DNA of 64,000 nucleotides from Mesobacillus jeotgali (GCF_031759225.1 NZ_CP134494.1:3780501-3844500), one strand, 5' to 3'. Positions 8,903 to 17,958 are shown, numbered from the stretch's first letter. Made by a program: numbers and translations. The notes: a model not told the origin generated them from the sequence alone.

Positions 8903-9094
8903 AGGGCAAAACCCTATTGCTTCTTCAACATATTTCAGCAAAAAAACGAGGAATGAACTCAAATGGGGCGTTGCCATAAACGTGCGTTTTTTACGGGAAT
9001 GCCTGGAAATTCATAATAAGTTTGCATTTCTTTAAAAAAACCGTCATGCTAAAGAATGAAGAACAACAATGTAATAGAGCGAGCAGGTGAAAAA

Positions 9095-9478
9095 ATGATT
9101 CAAGTTAAAACTTCTGAAATTAGCGATGGAGAATTCAATAGAGGGGTATTCGCTACTCGTGATATTGCAAAAGGCGAATTGATCCATGAGGCTCCCGTGC
9201 TATCCTATCCGAACGATCAGCATGTTCATATCGAGAAAACGGCGCTAGCGGATTATGCCTTCGAATATGGCATTAATCACTCTGCTATCCTCCTGGGATA
9301 CGGAATGTTATTCAACCACTCATACGAGCCTAACGCAACGTATGAAATCAATTTCGACAATCACACATTTGATTTCTATGCCTATCGTGATATCAGTGCT
9401 GGGGAAGAAATCTTCATTAATTATAATGGGGAAGAAGATAATAACGATCCATTATGGTTCAACAAAGAAGAGGAATAA
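9095..9478 (+). CDS. SET-domain protein
   Basis: 127-residue protein from the ATG at 9095 (site GCAGGTGA). A 13-codon upstream extension is also open but has no ribosome site. It is almost entirely a SET domain: RGVFATRDIAKGELI near the N-terminus, the cofactor-binding NHSYEPNA (about residue 81), and YRDISAGEEIFINYNGEE near the end, including the conserved tyrosine of the family. SET proteins transfer methyl groups from S-adenosylmethionine to lysines. Bacterial targets are mostly unknown, and this short form lacks pre-SET and post-SET cysteines. Single gene. Confidence 0.85.
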   Translation: MIQVKTSEISDGEFNRGVFATRDIAKGELIHEAPVLSYPNDQHVHIEKTALADYAFEYGINHSAILLGYGMLFNHSYEPNATYEINFDNHTFDFYAYRDISAGEEIFINYNGEEDNNDPLWFNKEEE

Positions 9479-9486
9479 GAACAAAA

Positions 9487-9600
9487 AGCGCAAGCGCCTC
9501 GTTCAGCCCCGACATGCGCTGGAGGGCCTGACAGTGAAGTCGTCCTTTGACTTCATTGGCAGGACCGAAGCGTCTCGAGGGGCTAGGCGCTGGAGCTGGA
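9487..9600. repeat. Palindromic intergenic repeat element
   Basis: About 114 bp of G/C-rich sequence with nested inverted repeats: AGCGCC (9493-9498) with GGCGCT (9586-9591), AGCCCC with GGGGCT inside, and a central TGAAGTC/GACTTCA hairpin. Base composition differs from its surroundings. It resembles dispersed structured repeats seen in Bacillus genomes; only one copy lies in this window, so dispersal is inferred. Confidence 0.55.
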
Positions 9601-9661
9601 TTAAGATACCCATATAGAGTTATCCACACAAAAATACTTTTATAATTTCCTATACAACTAG

Positions 9662-9694
9662 AAAGCGGCTTCCATTTCAGGAAGCCGCTTTTTC
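9662..9694. terminator. Bidirectional terminator between SET and histidine kinase genes
   Basis: AAGCGGCTTCC / GGAAGCCGCTT stem with T-runs on both sides, lying just beyond the minus-strand kinase stop and downstream of the plus-strand SET gene. Confidence 0.85.
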
Positions 9695-9700
9695 ATTTGC

Positions 9701-11164
9701 CTATGTCTCCAGGCAATCCAGTTCCACGACGACTGTCGTCCCTTGCCCCTCTTCACTAATGATCCTCATCGTACCGTTATGCTCCTGGATGATTTTATTG
9801 CTGACAGTCAATCCAAGTCCGATTCCTTTATCTTTTGTTGTATAAAAAGGCGTTCCGAGATATCTTAGGCGGTCTGATTCGATGCCTGTTCCCTCATCCG
9901 AAATGCTCACAAGCACCTTCCCCTGTCCATTCAGCTGAAGGTCAATAATGATTTTTCCACCTTCTGGCATGGATTCAATCGCATTTTTCAGGAAGTTTAA
10001 AAATACTTGTTTCAGCTGATGCCCATTGCACGACAGCGTAACAAGCTGTTCCGGATAATTTATGATGATCTGGACATTATGCAGCAAGGCCTGCGGATGG
10101 ATGATACTTATCGTGCTGTCCAGGATTGACTTCAGGTCTTCTTTTACAAACTTAACCGCCTGAGGCTTCGCCAGTGACATGAACTCATTGACAATCGTAT
10201 CGATCCTGTCGAGTTCATTCATGATGATGGCCAGGTAATCTGCTTGCTTCTCTTTATCAAGACATGACTGCAATAGTTTCGAAAAGCCCTTCAATGAAGT
10301 CAACGGGTTGCGAATTTCATGTGCCACTCCTGCTGCGAGCTGACCGGTGACCGAAAGCCTGTCCAGATTCCGGATGGTGGCGTCCTGTTTGACCCTGTCC
10401 GTAATGTTCCGGCCGACACTGACAAAGGACTCTATCTCTTTTTTCTCATTGTAGATCGGTGAAAAATTATACTCTGTGTACACCGTATTCTGGTCACAAG
10501 TCGTGAATTTCTTCCGTAAAATCTGCGGCTCCCCTGTTTCGAGGATTTCCTTCAATTTTTTATCCAGAATAGACTCTTCCTCAGGTGACAAAAATTCACT
10601 CAGGTTTTTACCGACGATTTGCTCGGGCTTCAGATTGATTACTTTTTCATGTGAAGGCGATGCATACACGATCACTTTATTCTTATCAATCACCTTGATC
10701 AGGTCCGTCGTATTCTCGGTGATCAGTTCATACAATTCCCTTGTTCTATTTAATTCGCGCTCCATGCTCACTATTTTAGTGATGTCACGATAAATGGCAA
10801 TGATGGCGATGATTTTCCCGCTCTTATTCCTGAAAGGAGAGTAAGAGACCGCTATATCGAGCATTGACCCGTCTTTGTGGTAACGTTGCGTTATCATATT
10901 GGTAAAAGCTTTACCATTCTTGACTTCTGCGATGATTCCCGGTACAAAGTCAGGATTTGAAAACTCATAGAAAGTTCTCCCAATCAAGTCTTCTTCTGTA
11001 TAGCCAAAAATTTCAGTGTACTTATGGTTGATCCTTAAAAATCGATTCTCCATATCGACAATAGCAAATCCATCAGCTGTGCAATCCAAAAATAAACTCA
11101 GCAGTTCATTAGGATCATAGATTGTTCCATCATCTGTACCGATTATCGGGAAACTATTACGCAT
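9701..11164 (-). CDS. Soluble PAS-domain sensor histidine kinase (sporulation-kinase type)
   Basis: 487-residue histidine kinase with no membrane helix. Two PAS domains (about 22-135 and 145-265) are followed by a dimerisation/phosphoacceptor helix with the H-box VAHEIRNPLTSLKGF (His about 286). The HATPase domain carries the N-box NFLKNAIESMPEGG, the G1 box DEGTGIE and the G2 box GIGLGLTVS. No response regulator is adjacent. An orphan, cytosolic, multi-PAS kinase of this layout is typical of Bacillus KinA/KinE-type kinases feeding the Spo0F phosphorelay; that partner is inferred. The ATG has GGAGAGA upstream. Confidence 0.88.
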   Translation of the reverse strand: MRNSFPIIGTDDGTIYDPNELLSLFLDCTADGFAIVDMENRFLRINHKYTEIFGYTEEDLIGRTFYEFSNPDFVPGIIAEVKNGKAFTNMITQRYHKDGSMLDIAVSYSPFRNKSGKIIAIIAIYRDITKIVSMERELNRTRELYELITENTTDLIKVIDKNKVIVYASPSHEKVINLKPEQIVGKNLSEFLSPEEESILDKKLKEILETGEPQILRKKFTTCDQNTVYTEYNFSPIYNEKKEIESFVSVGRNITDRVKQDATIRNLDRLSVTGQLAAGVAHEIRNPLTSLKGFSKLLQSCLDKEKQADYLAIIMNELDRIDTIVNEFMSLAKPQAVKFVKEDLKSILDSTISIIHPQALLHNVQIIINYPEQLVTLSCNGHQLKQVFLNFLKNAIESMPEGGKIIIDLQLNGQGKVLVSISDEGTGIESDRLRYLGTPFYTTKDKGIGLGLTVSNKIIQEHNGTMRIISEEGQGTTVVVELDCLET

Positions 11165-11257
11165 AGAGATCTCTCCAAACTTTTTTATCCTTATATCCCT
11201 ATTTTACAGAAGGTTTAGACTTTTCTAAAGAAATATTTAGCTATCTTTCTATTAAAA

Positions 11258-11292
11258 GTAAAAAACCGCCATCTTTTAATAGATAGCGGCCG
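11258..11292 (-). terminator. Terminator of cgoX
   Basis: CCGCTATCT-attaaa-AGATGGCGG followed by T6 on the minus strand, just past the cgoX stop. Confidence 0.88.
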
Positions 11293-11297
11293 AAATT

Positions 11298-12704
11298 TTA
11301 TGAAAGATGGCTGATGACTTTTTCCACTGCAGCCTCTGCCTGGTCGATACAGCCAGGGATACCGACTCCTTCAAAAGAACCGCCGGCAAGGTAGACTCCC
11401 GGGAGCTCATGACCCAGCTGTTTTTTCACCCGGGCAATCCTTTCAAGATGCCCGACCGTGTATTGTGGCATTGCTTTTCTCCATCTGGTGATTACATGGA
11501 AAATCGGTTTTGCCGTGATGTTCATCGTCTTATTTAAATCTCTTAGAACGATTTCGACGATTTCCTCATCCGACAAATCCACCGCTTCCTGATCATCCGG
11601 CTTTCCGACATAGCAACGGAGCAGCGCCATATCTTCCGGTGATGTACCCGGCCACTTCTTGTGCGTCCAAGTACATGCTGTGATCCTGAAATCGCTGTTC
11701 CTTGAAACGAGGAAGCCTGTTCCGTCGATATCCTTCTCAATCGCCGATTTCGGGAATGCCAACGCAACATTTGCCACAGAATTGGACGGCATCTTTTTGA
11801 AGTCTTCCATAAATGCGTATTGTGAAAGCATCTGCTGTGCATGGAAATGATCAGTCGTGATGACAACACTGTCCGCAGCTTCAACATCTCCAGTTTCAAG
11901 CTGTACTTGGTAGGTATTGCCCGTTTTCAATACCCTTTTTACAGCAGTCTCCTTCATGACCGTTCCCTCTTCCAGGCGGGCCTCAAGCCGGTGAATCAAC
12001 TCCTCAAGGCCTGTTGACAATGAGATGAACATACCTTTTTTGGATCCCGGTTTTTTTGCTGTTTTCGGCGGCTTTGGCATTGATTTATTCAGTCCTATTA
12101 CGAGGCTGCGATGCTTCTGTTCGATATCGTAGAAGTTCGGGAACAAGGCCATCAGGCTCAGTTCATCAATGTCGCCCGCATATATTCCTGACAATAACGG
12201 ATCAATCAGATTGTCGACCACCTCATCACCCAGTCGATGACGGAAAAAGGCCCCAAGTGACTGGTCTGCTTTCGGAGTTCCTTTTGGTAAAATAAAGTCC
12301 CCCGCTGCCCGCAATTTTCCCAGCGGTGAAAATAATCCTGATAATGCAAATGGGGTTACCTTCGTGGGAATGCCCATGAAAGATCCTTCAGGCATTGTAT
12401 GAAGCTTGCCTCTAGCGTAAATATAGGATTTGCCGGCTGTGTTGGAAATGATTTTATCCTTAAGGCCCACTTCTTCTATCAATCTAGTAGCACTTTTCTT
12501 TCTCGCTATGATCGAGTCCGGCCCTCTCTCAATAACGAATCCGTCACGCTTCTCAGTACTGATGACACCTCCGAGACGGTCACTTGCCTCAATCAATTTC
12601 ACTTTAATCGGCAATTGCTTATCCCTGGCTTCCTTTTGCAGGTAAAATGCTGTCGCCAGGCCCGTGATTCCGCCGCCAACAACAATAACCTTCTTTTCTT
12701 CCAT
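11298..12704 (-). CDS. cgoX: Coproporphyrinogen III oxidase (HemY-type)
   Basis: 468-residue FAD enzyme read from the ATG at 12704; a GTG 9 bp upstream is in frame, but it overlaps the ribosome site AGGTGAG. The N-terminal dinucleotide fold is VIVVGGGITGLATAFYL, followed by RLGGVISTEKRDGFVIERGPDS. The C-terminus has the FAD-closing GVYLAGGSFEGVGIPGCI. In Firmicutes this enzyme oxidises coproporphyrinogen III to coproporphyrin III in the coproporphyrin-dependent haem pathway, although it was long named protoporphyrinogen oxidase. Here it is a single gene away from the hemEH genes it accompanies in B. subtilis. A terminator follows. Confidence 0.93.
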   Translation of the reverse strand: MEEKKVIVVGGGITGLATAFYLQKEARDKQLPIKVKLIEASDRLGGVISTEKRDGFVIERGPDSIIARKKSATRLIEEVGLKDKIISNTAGKSYIYARGKLHTMPEGSFMGIPTKVTPFALSGLFSPLGKLRAAGDFILPKGTPKADQSLGAFFRHRLGDEVVDNLIDPLLSGIYAGDIDELSLMALFPNFYDIEQKHRSLVIGLNKSMPKPPKTAKKPGSKKGMFISLSTGLEELIHRLEARLEEGTVMKETAVKRVLKTGNTYQVQLETGDVEAADSVVITTDHFHAQQMLSQYAFMEDFKKMPSNSVANVALAFPKSAIEKDIDGTGFLVSRNSDFRITACTWTHKKWPGTSPEDMALLRCYVGKPDDQEAVDLSDEEIVEIVLRDLNKTMNITAKPIFHVITRWRKAMPQYTVGHLERIARVKKQLGHELPGVYLAGGSFEGVGIPGCIDQAEAAVEKVISHLS

Positions 12705-12910
12705 TCCGCTCACCTATTCTTGTAGTAATGTAATGTATTTTGATTATCCTATTTTTGAATTAAGTAGGTATGTGAAGTTTTTAACATATTTTAAGTATAA
12801 CACCCAAAATGTATAGGAAACTGGCTGTTTTTTTACTAAAATGTGAACGAAGAAGTTAGAGAAAGTATCGGATGATTTACAGTTGGCAAAAGGAGGTGCG
12901 ATTTCAGGTC

Positions 12911-13150
12911 AATTAAGGATAGTTCCTTTGCTGGAATACACGAAATGTACCTTTATCGCAGACGTTTCCCCCGCATAAGGGTATGTTTTGCTCTTAAATG
13001 TACCCTTATAGCTAACGGAACCCTCGCATAAGGGTATGTTTAACTCCTAAATGTGCCCTTATAGCAGACGATCACCTCGCAAAAGGGTACGTTTCGCTCT
13101 TAAATGTACCCTTATCGAAGCAAGATGCCTCACATAAGGGTACATTTAAC
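12911..13150. repeat. 53-bp-period hairpin array, copy A
   Basis: Tandem units with exact 53-bp spacing. The CCCTTAT-type arm starts at 12950 (as CCTTTAT), 13003, 13056 and 13109; the ATAAGGG-type arm starts at 12975, 13028, 13081 (as AAAAGGG) and 13134. Each ATAAGGG arm pairs with the next CCCTTAT arm to give a 13-14 bp stem with a short loop, separated by about 18 bp of less conserved sequence. The array ends with the half-unit ATAAGGGTACATTTAACC, 8 bp before the permease stop. It fills most of the gap before cgoX; 12705-12910 shows nothing notable. Confidence 0.88.
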
Positions 13151-13157
13151 CCTAGAA

Positions 13158-13955
13158 TCACAAATTCATATCTCTTTTACGATAAAAGACATAGGTCACG
13201 ATTGTGAGCCCGGCCAGCAGTAAGAATGACAACACAAGATACAGTGGATCGAATCCGCCTTCTTCTAAAATCAGCTTCGCATCATAATACTTGAATGGAG
13301 TCAGAAACTTCAACCCTTCCAGCTTATCATTCAGATCGACTGCGACTGATAGGATGAAAAGGAGGAGCAGGATGCCTGTGGCCAGGGATGTCGCTTTTTT
13401 GGCGTTCGTCAAAACAGCGGCGATCGCTGTTCCGATGACGAGGAAAATCAACTGAATGATGAACATCCCGACCATCAGCAGCATGATGTCCCCCATGACG
13501 TCCTCACCTTCTGCATATTTCTGGACCATGCCGACGGAGGAAGCGAAGGTGACGAGATTAAAAATCAGGATATTCACCAGGGCGGCCATTAATTTAGATG
13601 TAATCATCTTTGTTCTTGAAAGCGGTTTGACTAGCAGGAACTCTACCGTTTTGTCTCTCTCTTCCTTGGCGAGGATGTTCGAACCTAGCATCGCCGCATG
13701 AATGGCTGCCATGACTGCCAGGTACAAAAACAGGACTCCGAAATAACCGATTGGTGTCGACAAATCGAGCGAACCGGTGCCCATGATGGCCTGAAGTGAT
13801 TTCGGCATATCGGCCATCAGCGCATTCATCGATTGACCGGTTCCCTCGAGGCTTGAGAACTTTGCCATCCCCGAAGCGACCATGAAGACCACCCCAATGC
13901 ACCAGATGATCAGCGATTTTCTGTTTGCTTTGATTTCTCTTTTAAAAAGGTTCAC
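13158..13955 (-). CDS. ABC-2 type transporter permease (second copy)
   Basis: 265-residue membrane protein with six hydrophobic segments, starting at a GTG with GGAGGAGGG upstream. It is paralogous along its whole length to the adjacent 265-residue permease: both have a short cytosolic N-terminus (FKREIKANRKS / LHELKAYRKS), the ILAKEERDKTVEFLLVKPLSRT segment (matching ILSKETREKTADFLLTKPVT), and SKLMAAL. That conserved cytosolic stretch probably contacts the ATPase. The two permeases would form a heterodimer. Drug or peptide export is typical for such TetR-linked systems, but the substrate is not readable. Confidence 0.88.
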   Translation of the reverse strand: MNLFKREIKANRKSLIIWCIGVVFMVASGMAKFSSLEGTGQSMNALMADMPKSLQAIMGTGSLDLSTPIGYFGVLFLYLAVMAAIHAAMLGSNILAKEERDKTVEFLLVKPLSRTKMITSKLMAALVNILIFNLVTFASSVGMVQKYAEGEDVMGDIMLLMVGMFIIQLIFLVIGTAIAAVLTNAKKATSLATGILLLLFILSVAVDLNDKLEGLKFLTPFKYYDAKLILEEGGFDPLYLVLSFLLLAGLTIVTYVFYRKRDMNL

Positions 13956-13970
13956 GATTTTCCCTCCTCC

Positions 13971-14768
13971 CTAAACAGAATGGACATCCTTTTTTGCGTA
14001 CAAATAGTAACTGGCAACCACCGCTGCCATGATAACCAGTGCCCCAGTCACAAGGAAAGAAGCTTCGTAGCTTGCATGCTCCGTGATGTATGACGAGTCA
14101 AAGTAATTGAATGGCGTCAAATAACGCAATGCTTGATCTTCCGTTGACGAACTGATCATGCCGAGCATGAAAAATCCGAACACAGTACCGAGTGATACCG
14201 ATATCACCGATTTAATCCTAGGAAAAATCACGGAGGTCACGATTCCAAGCGCCATGAATATAAGCTGAAGGAAGAACAGGGAAGCTCCAATCAGGAATAA
14301 GGCTTCTTTGTTAAAATCGTCCTCAGCCACGATGGAGGCCATCATAAATGTCGCTGTGATAAAAACGATATTGGTGATCACCAGGGAAACCAGCGCAGCC
14401 ATCAGCTTCGAAGTAACAACTTGCGCTCTCGTCACCGGCTTAGTCAGCAGGAAGTCGGCGGTCTTCTCTCGTGTTTCTTTGGATAAAATCGAGGTGCCAA
14501 GGTTCATCGCCTGGATTGCGCCCGCAAGCTTCAGGTACAGGAATGCATAAGAGAAGAACCCAATCAATGTCGCTATACTGTCCACCGAAAGCCCAATCGC
14601 CTTACGCAACTCTACCGGGAAGCCTTCAAGCAGTTTTTTGAACTCTTCGGCATCCTTTGAAAAGGAAGGAAACATCGATAAAAACAACACTACCAGCGCC
14701 ACCAATGACAAGGTCCATATCATCGTCGATTTCCGGTACGCCTTCAGTTCATGAAGGAACATATTCAT
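13971..14768 (-). CDS. ABC-2 type transporter permease (first copy)
   Basis: 265-residue six-helix permease, the proximal of two tandem paralogues. It begins MNMFLHELKAYRKSTMIW after GGAGGAATAG and lies 3 bp from the ATPase stop, so the genes are translationally close. Conserved segment ILSKETREKTADFLLTKPVTRAQVVTSKLMAAL sits between helices two and three. Equal length and collinearity with the downstream copy point to a gene duplication within the operon. It is expected in the cytoplasmic membrane as half of the translocation pore. Confidence 0.88.
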   Translation of the reverse strand: MNMFLHELKAYRKSTMIWTLSLVALVVLFLSMFPSFSKDAEEFKKLLEGFPVELRKAIGLSVDSIATLIGFFSYAFLYLKLAGAIQAMNLGTSILSKETREKTADFLLTKPVTRAQVVTSKLMAALVSLVITNIVFITATFMMASIVAEDDFNKEALFLIGASLFFLQLIFMALGIVTSVIFPRIKSVISVSLGTVFGFFMLGMISSSTEDQALRYLTPFNYFDSSYITEHASYEASFLVTGALVIMAAVVASYYLYAKKDVHSV

Positions 14769-14771
14769 GAT

Positions 14772-15656
14772 CTATTCCTCCTTTTCATAATAATGCATGA
14801 AGATCTCTTCAAGGTCAGGCTCCTCCACCCAGAGGTTCGAAACGTCAATTCCCGCGATTTTTTTCATGATCAAGTTGAGATTCCCTCTGAATAAAAAGCT
14901 GATTGTGTTGCCATCCTGCTCTATTTGGTTGACGCCTTCGATATTAAAAAGGCTCTTATCGATTTTTGAATTGGATTCGATCTTGAATTTCTTGTACGTA
15001 TTCTCTTTCAGCGTGCTGATTTTCTCGACGGTGACAATCCGGCCGTCCTTGATGATCGCCACCCTGTCACACAGCCTTTGCACCTCGCTGAGAATATGGG
15101 AAGAAAACAGGATTGTCGCGCCTTTCTTGTTTTCTTTTTCCAGAAGATCGAAAAACTTCTGCTGCATAAGCGGATCCAGACCGCTTGTCGGTTCATCGAG
15201 GATGATCAGTTTCGGTTCATGCAGAAGTCCCTGGACAATGCCAACTTTCTTTTTGTTTCCAAGCGAAAGGTCATCGATTTTCTTCGTCAGGTCCAGCTCC
15301 ATGATGTCTGCAAGCTCTTTGATCCGCTTTGTGCAGTCCTTTTTGTAAAAGCTTGCCGAATACTTGAGCAGATCCATGACATTCATGTTGTCATAGTAAA
15401 ACACTTCCGAAGGCAGATAGCCGATATCCTTTTTGATTTCAGGCGCGGCGGTGATGATGTCTTTGCCGAAAATCGTCGCACTGCCGCTCGTCGGATAAAT
15501 CAGCGACAGCAGCGTCCTGATTGTCGTCGATTTCCCCGCCCCATTCGGCCCTATGAAGCCGAAAATCTCTCCTCCTTCTACATTGAAGCTGACATTCTCA
15601 ATTCCCCTGGCCTTGCCGTACATTTTCGTCAGATTTTTAATCTCAATCACGTTCAT
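14772..15656 (-). CDS. ABC transporter ATP-binding protein
   Basis: 294-residue ATPase with Walker A GFIGPNGAGKSTTIRTLLSL (about residue 35), the Q-loop region, signature LSLGNKKKVGIVQGLL (degenerate LSGGQ with LSLGN), Walker B LIILDEPTSGLDPL, and the H-loop FSSHILSEVQRL. A C-terminal extension of about 80 residues (after residue 215) is typical of multidrug or bacteriocin-type exporters (NatA/BcrA class). It is the first transporter gene after the TetR gene and drives the two permeases downstream. The LSLGN variant is common in this subfamily, so activity is expected. Confidence 0.92.
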   Translation of the reverse strand: MNVIEIKNLTKMYGKARGIENVSFNVEGGEIFGFIGPNGAGKSTTIRTLLSLIYPTSGSATIFGKDIITAAPEIKKDIGYLPSEVFYYDNMNVMDLLKYSASFYKKDCTKRIKELADIMELDLTKKIDDLSLGNKKKVGIVQGLLHEPKLIILDEPTSGLDPLMQQKFFDLLEKENKKGATILFSSHILSEVQRLCDRVAIIKDGRIVTVEKISTLKENTYKKFKIESNSKIDKSLFNIEGVNQIEQDGNTISFLFRGNLNLIMKKIAGIDVSNLWVEEPDLEEIFMHYYEKEE

Positions 15657-15696
15657 GCCAGACCCTCCCAGATACTTTTCTTTTAACTCTTCTCTT

Positions 15697-16326
15697 TTAT
15701 AAACTCTTGTAAAAAGCCTTCTTCATCATATCGATATACACTTCCGCTTCCTTGAATGCTTCATCGAAATCGTGATGCCCTGTGTTCAGTTTTTTGGCCT
15801 TTTCCAGCTCCTGGTTGCTGAAGCCCTGGAGCGTCCACATGATGATGTTGATTGTTCTTTGGATGTCGATTCCGTCCCTGAACATGGTCATATCAATATT
15901 TTCGAATAATCGGCTGTAGCTTGCCTGAATCAGTTCCGTATTTGTGTTATTCAATATTCCCTTTACTTCTTCCGCAGTTTCCATTGAGGCCGCCACCATG
16001 AAATCAAATACCTCCGGATGCTTCGCCATCAGCTTGTTTTTCAGGATCATCAGCGTTTTCATCCGTTCGAAAATGTCGCGTTCGCTCAAGTCCAATTCAT
16101 TGAAGAACTCTTTTACCATGACATCCGCAAAGTGGTTATAAAGGAATAGATAGAGTTCTTTCTTGTTTTTAAAATAATGAAAAAGCAGTCCTTTTGAAAT
16201 TCCTGCTGATTTAACGATTTCATTCGTAGAGGCATTTTCATAGCCTTTTAGGGCAAACTCCTTGAGAGCAGCATTCAGGATTCTTTCCTGCTTTTCAGGA
16301 TTGATACTTGAAAATTTTGAAGTCAT
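15697..16326 (-). CDS. TetR-family repressor
   Basis: 209-residue regulator. The N-terminal helix-turn-helix reads AALKEFALKGYENASTNEIVKSAGISKGLLFHYFKNKKELYLFLY (about 18-62, strongly canonical). The C-terminal ligand domain is all-helical. The gene leads the ABC exporter genes on the same strand with a 40-bp gap. Two perfect palindromes lie 20 and 54 bp upstream of its start, so autoregulation of the whole operon is very likely. The inducer is probably the exported compound, as in most such pairs (inference). Confidence 0.93.
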   Translation of the reverse strand: MTSKFSSINPEKQERILNAALKEFALKGYENASTNEIVKSAGISKGLLFHYFKNKKELYLFLYNHFADVMVKEFFNELDLSERDIFERMKTLMILKNKLMAKHPEVFDFMVAASMETAEEVKGILNNTNTELIQASYSRLFENIDMTMFRDGIDIQRTINIIMWTLQGFSNQELEKAKKLNTGHHDFDEAFKEAEVYIDMMKKAFYKSL

Positions 16327-16346
16327 CGTGCCCTCCTTAAAGTTTA

Positions 16347-16397
16347 TTGACCAACCTGGTCAATATCATTATATTCCTCATTGACCAACCTGGTCAA
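16347..16397. promoter_or_regulatory. Two identical TetR-type operators
   Basis: TTGACCAACCTGGTCAA occurs at 16347-16363 and again at 16381-16397, each an inverted repeat TTGACC-N5-GGTCAA. Start-to-start spacing is 34 bp. They lie just upstream of the TetR start (16326) and are the obvious repressor sites, presumably covering the operon promoter. Confidence 0.9.
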
Positions 16398-16427
16398 CAA
16401 CAATCATGGAAAAATTTTCGACAAAAC

Positions 16428-16454
16428 AAAGAGGCTGCCAAACGGAAGCCTCTT
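16428..16454 (-). terminator. Terminator of the kyn operon
   Basis: GAGGCTTCCG...GCAGCCTC hairpin with a following T-rich tract on the minus strand, 10 bp past the kynB stop. Confidence 0.8.
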
Positions 16455-16464
16455 TCGTGTTATA

Positions 16465-17091
16465 TTATTTGATTTTCCGGATCACGGCTCTGACAGGACT
16501 TCCGTCAGCCTGTTCCAGCGGCAGCGGCAGGGCAGCAAGCTCGTATTCTCCCGGTTCGATTTTATGAAGTACCAGTCCTTCAAGAATATGAATGCCCTGG
16601 TTGTTCAATTCATGATGCGCTGGCAGTTCCTTGCTGTCAAGAGGATCGACCGATGGCAAATCCAGTCCGAGCAATTGAACTCCCTGTTCGGCAAGATAAG
16701 CAGCAAATTCCGGTTCGATGTGCGGAATGTTTTCCGGAAAGACGGTTTTATCCGTCCATGAGTCAGTACGGATCAGCAGCCGCTTAACTCCCTGCAATTC
16801 AATCCCTTCCAGATCCCTAACTCCAATACTCGCTGGCTTTGGGACATGAATGACCAGTGCAGGCCCTATGTAAAGATTGAAGTCGAGGTCAATGACCTTT
16901 TTGCCATCGTTTTCGAAATGAAAAGGCGCATCAATATGTGTGCCAGTATGGGTGCTCATCGTCACCTGCCCGACATTCACCGAACCGCTTTCTTCCATGC
17001 CCCAGCTCACTTTATATTCAAACGGCGTGTCGCCAGGCCATACAGGAATTTTATCATTCAAAACCTGTGAAATATCCATCCAGTTTCCCAT
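16465..17091 (-). CDS. kynB: Kynurenine formamidase
   Basis: 208-residue metal-dependent hydrolase of the cyclase family that converts N-formylkynurenine to kynurenine and formate. It shows the metal-binding signature STHTGTHIDAPFHF (about residues 46-59), preceded by the family opening MDISQVLNDKIPVWPGDTPF, and a conserved LLGLDLPSVDPLDSKELPAHH segment. It is the last gene of the kynU-kynA-kynB operon and is followed by a terminator. Length fits the family closely. Its context next to tryptophan dioxygenase makes the substrate assignment firm. Confidence 0.95.
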   Translation of the reverse strand: MGNWMDISQVLNDKIPVWPGDTPFEYKVSWGMEESGSVNVGQVTMSTHTGTHIDAPFHFENDGKKVIDLDFNLYIGPALVIHVPKPASIGVRDLEGIELQGVKRLLIRTDSWTDKTVFPENIPHIEPEFAAYLAEQGVQLLGLDLPSVDPLDSKELPAHHELNNQGIHILEGLVLHKIEPGEYELAALPLPLEQADGSPVRAVIRKIK

Positions 17092-17110
17092 ATAATTTCC
17101 TTCTTTCTTG

Positions 17111-17944
17111 TTATAGCTTCGTCCTCAAGCTCCAAAGCTCAGGGAAGAATCGGTGGTCGACGACCTTTTTCAAATAGGATACTCCCGCAGAACCGCCTGT
17201 TCCCATTTTATGCCCAATGATCCGTTCAACGGTGCTCATATGGTTGAAGCGCCAGAGCTGCTGCTTGCTGCCGATATCGACCAGCTTCTCTGCAAGCTCA
17301 TAAAGGTCCCAGTACTGGTCGACATTGCGGTACACAGTCAGCCACGCTTCCTCGACGCTGGTATTTGGTTCGTACGGCTCCGCCCAGTCACGGTTTAGTG
17401 CGGCATCATCGATTGGAAGCCCGCGCATGGACAGTGCCTGAATGGCAGCATCATAAATCGAGCGCTCGCGCAGGGCGTCTTCCATCGTTTTAAAGAGATC
17501 GGCATCGTGTTTATATACGGATAGCACATGTCCCTGCTTTTGGCCTAAAGCGAATTCAATCAGTCGATTCTGATACGATTGGAATCCTGATGAATGGCCA
17601 AGCTTGTTACGGAACTCCATATATTCCGCCGGCGTCAGCGTCGACAGCACGCTCCATGACTGGATCAGCTGCTCCTGGATTCTTGACACCCTCGACAGCA
17701 TCTTAAAAGACGGCTCGAGGTCATTTTTACGGATGCAGTCAATCGCCGCATTCACTTCATGTAAAATCAGTTTCATCCACAGCTCGCTGGCCTGGTGGAT
17801 GATGATGAACAGCATTTCATCATGGTGATCAGACAAGCGGTGCTGGCTGGACAGGATTTTATCCAATTGCAGGTAGCTGCCATAGGACAATTCTTTTGAA
17901 AAATCGGTATGGATCTCGTGTGCCGCTTTCTGTTCTTCTCTCAT
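17111..17944 (-). CDS. kynA: Tryptophan 2,3-dioxygenase
   Basis: 277-residue haem dioxygenase, first step of the kynurenine pathway (L-tryptophan plus oxygen to N-formylkynurenine). Recognisable segments are [39 protein letters not shown] (distal pocket), [19 protein letters not shown], and the haem-ligand region [21 protein letters not shown] near the C-terminus. Two ATGs are possible; the one at 17944 has the better spacing to GGGGGAG, and the one at 17950 adds two residues. It lies 14 bp after kynU and before kynB, consistent with one transcript. Confidence 0.96.
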   Translation of the reverse strand: MREEQKAAHEIHTDFSKELSYGSYLQLDKILSSQHRLSDHHDEMLFIIIHQASELWMKLILHEVNAAIDCIRKNDLEPSFKMLSRVSRIQEQLIQSWSVLSTLTPAEYMEFRNKLGHSSGFQSYQNRLIEFALGQKQGHVLSVYKHDADLFKTMEDALRERSIYDAAIQALSMRGLPIDDAALNRDWAEPYEPNTSVEEAWLTVYRNVDQYWDLYELAEKLVDIGSKQQLWRFNHMSTVERIIGHKMGTGGSAGVSYLKKVVDHRFFPELWSLRTKL

Positions 17945-17958
17945 TGCCATGCTCCCCC

